DNA of 64,000 nucleotides from Actinomycetota bacterium (GTDB lineage: Bacteria > Actinomycetota > Actinomycetes > Streptosporangiales > Streptosporangiaceae), in contig PMSU01000036.1 of NCBI GenBank assembly GCA_003168255.1, forward strand, positions 1-64,000. Reading direction: 5' to 3'. Below are positions 61,513 through 64,000 of this stretch, piece after piece; position 1 is the first letter of the stretch, and every line of letters starts with the position of its first letter. The notes below the pieces were generated by a model, which ran no database searches, had not been told where the DNA came from, and worked only from the letters and a program-made list of their open reading frames with translations. A program made the translations under genes and the position numbers.

Positions 61513-62279
61513 GCGGCACGTCGGACTGGTTCGTCAGCCGCGGCCCCGCGGCCCGCTGGTCGACACGGATCTTCTGCTTTCCGCACGCTGGCGGCAGCCC
61601 CCGAACCTTCCTCGACTGGCAGAACGGACTGGGCGAGGACGCCGAGATCCTGGCGATCTGCCGTCCCGGCCGCGAGCACCGCTCGGCTGAGCCAGCGCCG
61701 ACAATCGCGGAGTTCATCGACGGAGCCGCCGCGGCCATCACCGCCGTCACCGAGGCGGACGGACGGCCTTTCTACCTGTTCGGGCACAGCCTGGGCGCGC
61801 TGGTCGCCTTCGAGGTGTGCCGCCGGCTCTCCGGGTTGACCGCGCCGCAGCACTTCGTCGCATCCGGTTGCTCCGCGCCGTCGCTGCTACCGTCGCAGCG
61901 CGTGCAGGAGATCGCGAAGCTCACCGGCAGACAGTTCGCCGAGGCGATCGGCTTCTTCGGCGGCCTGCCCGCCGAGGTCATCGCCGACGAGGAGATGCGC
62001 GACCTGCTGCTGCCCGGCGTGATCACGGACTTCCACATGGCCGTGGGGTACCGCTACCGGCCAGGACCACGGCTCGGGGTGCCCGCCACCCTCGTTGTCG
62101 GCCGCGACGATCCGCACGTCAAGGCCGCGCAGGTCGAGCCCTGGAGCGATGAGTTCGTCCAGCCGCCGGACCGCCACTGGGTCGACGGCGGCCACTTCTA
62201 CTTCGAGCCACAGCCCACCGCGGTCGTCGACATCCTGCGGTCGCTCGTCCAGGCCGACCAGCATGTCGAGCTGATCTGA
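61509..62279 (+). CDS. Type II thioesterase
   Basis: 256 aa alpha/beta hydrolase. CFPHAGGSPRTF start, GHSLGA (S94), VVGRDDPHV (Asp) and GGHFYFE (His). Releases stalled acyl groups from carrier proteins. ATGA overlap upstream; the next gene starts 12 nt downstream. Confidence 0.93.
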   Translation: MSGTSDWFVSRGPAARWSTRIFCFPHAGGSPRTFLDWQNGLGEDAEILAICRPGREHRSAEPAPTIAEFIDGAAAAITAVTEADGRPFYLFGHSLGALVAFEVCRRLSGLTAPQHFVASGCSAPSLLPSQRVQEIAKLTGRQFAEAIGFFGGLPAEVIADEEMRDLLLPGVITDFHMAVGYRYRPGPRLGVPATLVVGRDDPHVKAAQVEPWSDEFVQPPDRHWVDGGHFYFEPQPTAVVDILRSLVQADQHVELI

Positions 62280-62291
62280 GAGAAGGCACGC

Positions 62292-63152
62292 ATGCAGCTT
62301 CAGCCCGAGGACCAGTACCGGCGGGCCGTCGCGTTCGGTGACCTGCACGCCGGCCCGGATGCTTTCGTCATGCCCAACCCGTGGGATGCCGGGACGGCGC
62401 GCATCCTGTCCAGCCTCGGCTTCCCTGCGCTCGCCACGACCAGTGCCGGTGTGGCGTTCGGCCTCGGCCGACCGGATGGCTCGAACCTGGTAGGGCGTTC
62501 GGAGGTGCTGGACAATGCGGGCGAGATCGTGGCCGCCACCGACTTGCCGGTCTCCGCAGACCTGGAGAGCTGTTACGCCGACACCGCGGGCGAGATCGCC
62601 GAGACGATCCGGCTCGCCGCCGAGGCCGGCCTGGTCGGCGGCTCGATCGAGGACGCGACTGGCCGCGCGGAGGCACCGATCCGCCCGCTGGACGACGCTG
62701 TCGAACGGGTAGCCGCCGCGGTCGAGGCGGCCGGGAACCTGCCGTTCCCGTTCGTCTTGACCGCGCGCGCCGAGAACTACCTGTACGGCCTGGCTGACCT
62801 CGACGACACGATCGCCCGGCTGCGCGCGTTCGAGGCGGCAGGCGCCGACGTACTCTACGCGCCTGCGCTACCCGACCTCGAAACGGTCCGGGCGGTGTGC
62901 GCGGCGGTCACCCGGCCGGTGAACGTCATCGCCAGCCCGGCGTTTACCGTCGCGGATCTGCGTGCCTGCGGCGTGCGCCGCATCAGCCTCGGGTCTGGGC
63001 TGGCGCGCGCCGCGCTCGGCGTCATGCTCAAGGCCGCGCGGGAAGTCAGCGAGCAGGGCACGTTCACGTTCCTGCCCGATGCCCTGCCCTACGGCGCGGC
63101 GAACGCGCTGATGGCAGCGCCGCCCGCGGCGGCCGGGGAGCCGGCGGCATGA
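62292..63152 (+). CDS. Isocitrate lyase/PEP mutase superfamily protein
   Basis: 286 aa. FVMPNPWDAGTARILSSLGFPALATTSAG, VSADLESCY, IEDATGRAE, and VLTARAENYLYG are typical of the ICL/PEPM group (oxaloacetase/carboxyvinyl-carboxyphosphonate-like). The EDK...NS motif of true PEP mutase is absent, so phosphonate formation is unlikely. C-C bond cleavage of a small diacid is probable. Confidence 0.88.
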   Translation: MQLQPEDQYRRAVAFGDLHAGPDAFVMPNPWDAGTARILSSLGFPALATTSAGVAFGLGRPDGSNLVGRSEVLDNAGEIVAATDLPVSADLESCYADTAGEIAETIRLAAEAGLVGGSIEDATGRAEAPIRPLDDAVERVAAAVEAAGNLPFPFVLTARAENYLYGLADLDDTIARLRAFEAAGADVLYAPALPDLETVRAVCAAVTRPVNVIASPAFTVADLRACGVRRISLGSGLARAALGVMLKAAREVSEQGTFTFLPDALPYGAANALMAAPPAAAGEPAA

Positions 63153-64000
63153 GCGGCGGCACGGCATTCGTCCGCGGAGCGAGCTACGTCCTCGGCGAGC
63201 AAGACGCGGACTACACGACCATCGGCAATCTGACCGAACTGGCCGACCGGTTCCGGATCGCGCCGAACGCCGGCCTGTGGGGCTGGGGCGGCATCCGCAC
63301 GACCAGACGCGACCTGGAGGAACTGGCGGTCGACACCGGAGCGGCCACGCTGGCGGCCGCCGACGTCGACGCGTCATCGATCGACGCGCTCGTGCTCTGC
63401 TCCAACCGGATCCCCGGTCCCGCGGAGGGCCATGGCCAGTTCGTGCAGAACGTACTGGCCGGGATCGGCCTCGGCGACATCCCCTGCTACGGCCAGAACC
63501 TGAATCGCTGCGTGAACCTGCTAGCTGGCCTGGACGTCTGCCGTGCGTTCGTGGCGAGCGGCCGGTACCGCCGGGTTCTGGCCATCACCACCGACAAGGT
63601 GGACGACGGAGCGGACCGGATGTCGCAGTTCGCACTGTTCAGCGACGGCGCTGCCAGTTGCGTCGTCGCCTCCGACGCCGGTGACACCGGCAGCTACGAA
63701 CTGCTCGGCTGCGCGACCGCGCAGGACACAGCCGCGCTGGAGTGGACGAAGGAGATCAGCTCGGATCTCGCCCGGGAGGTCAACCAGCGGTTGCTGGGGC
63801 CGCCCGGGCTGAAGATCGGCGACATCGCGGCGCTCATGCACGCGAACCTGTTCAAGCCGCTCGTCGTGATGAAGGAGCGGCAGGCCGGCTTCAGCGCGGA
63901 GCAGCTCTACCTGGACAACATCCCGCGAATCGGTCACTGCTTCGCGGCGGATCCGATGATCAATCTCGTCGACCGCGCGGCACTCGGGCACGTTGACAGG
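63149..64000 (+). CDS. KAS III-like ketoacyl synthase, truncated by window end
   Basis: 284 residues visible, starting at ATG 63149 (ATGA overlap). Thiolase fold: C121 in NLNRCVNLLAG, SDGAASCVV, H231 in LMHANLFKPL. At the place of the usual catalytic Asn (GNTSAAS) the sequence is RIGHCFAADPMIN, with His. Likely condenses an acyl unit with something carried by the ACP, or acts as acyltransferase. The 3' end is outside. Confidence 0.88.
   Translation, partial: MSGGTAFVRGASYVLGEQDADYTTIGNLTELADRFRIAPNAGLWGWGGIRTTRRDLEELAVDTGAATLAAADVDASSIDALVLCSNRIPGPAEGHGQFVQNVLAGIGLGDIPCYGQNLNRCVNLLAGLDVCRAFVASGRYRRVLAITTDKVDDGADRMSQFALFSDGAASCVVASDAGDTGSYELLGCATAQDTAALEWTKEISSDLAREVNQRLLGPPGLKIGDIAALMHANLFKPLVVMKERQAGFSAEQLYLDNIPRIGHCFAADPMINLVDRAALGHVDR

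Noticed and set aside
59545..63152. Phosphonate biosynthesis because of the ICL/PEPM gene
   Set aside because: The PEP mutase signature EDK...NS is absent (IEDATG instead) and there is no phosphonopyruvate decarboxylase.

Overview
The window is GC-rich, gene-dense DNA from a filamentous, probably sporulating actinomycete. This rests on a chaplin gene at the left edge, many GTG starts, ATGA/GTGA gene junctions, SARP and LAL giant regulators, S53 and chymotrypsin-like secreted proteases, and a rare TTA codon. I cannot name the genus from sequence alone.

Layout. (1) 1-3433: a multi-domain chaplin, an Ala-rich secreted protein and an M20 peptidase. (2) 3614-3698: tRNA-Leu(GAG). From here to about 36.6 kb the DNA is an accretion of mobile-element layers. 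The 3' end of the tRNA recurs, exactly or in degraded form, at 8735, 12984, 16223, 24386 and 36264. Next to three of these sites (tRNA, 12984, 36264) lies a decayed serine-recombinase 3' end, and next to two (16223, 24386) a duplicated AbrB-like gene. The layers carry: a four-gene operon (unknown protein, QueC-like PP-loop enzyme, XRE-ImmA/IrrE metallopeptidase, PIN nuclease; 4930-8620); a VOC/PD-(D/E)XK/SDR/TetR block; a HigBA-like toxin-antitoxin pair; broken lipoprotein and regulator genes; and a 990-bp transposon-like cassette with 65-bp inverted repeats, a 5-bp target duplication and only an acetyltransferase inside.

(3) 26.5-34.9 kb: a LAL-type LuxR regulator followed by a secreted operon (S8-prodomain-like protein without peptidase domain, S53 sedolisin, beta-propeller), preceded by direct repeats and a perfect palindrome. 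(4) 35-41.5 kb: truncated PaaX, a third recombinase relic, and a fully coupled five-gene operon of ECF-type sigma factor, membrane proteins and an ABC-2 transporter, then an aldehyde dehydrogenase fragment. (5) 41.7-53.9 kb: GNAT, VapBC-like pair with an operator palindrome, cupin, SARP/AAA regulator, a methyltransferase/APH-like/SnoaL-like operon, MarR plus ABC exporter with a three-half-site operator, and SerA.

(6) 54-59.2 kb: a secreted glycosidase-like protein, glucose-6-phosphate dehydrogenase, a frameshifted IPP isomerase and a secreted serine protease. (7) 59.5 kb to the right edge: a tightly coupled small-molecule cluster (ACP, GNAT, C45 acyltransferase, type II thioesterase, ICL/PEPM lyase, KAS III-like) that runs out of the window. 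The best candidates for something undescribed are the QueC/ImmA/PIN operon in its tRNA-bounded cassette, the transposase-less acetyltransferase cassette, and the ACP/C45/KAS III cluster.
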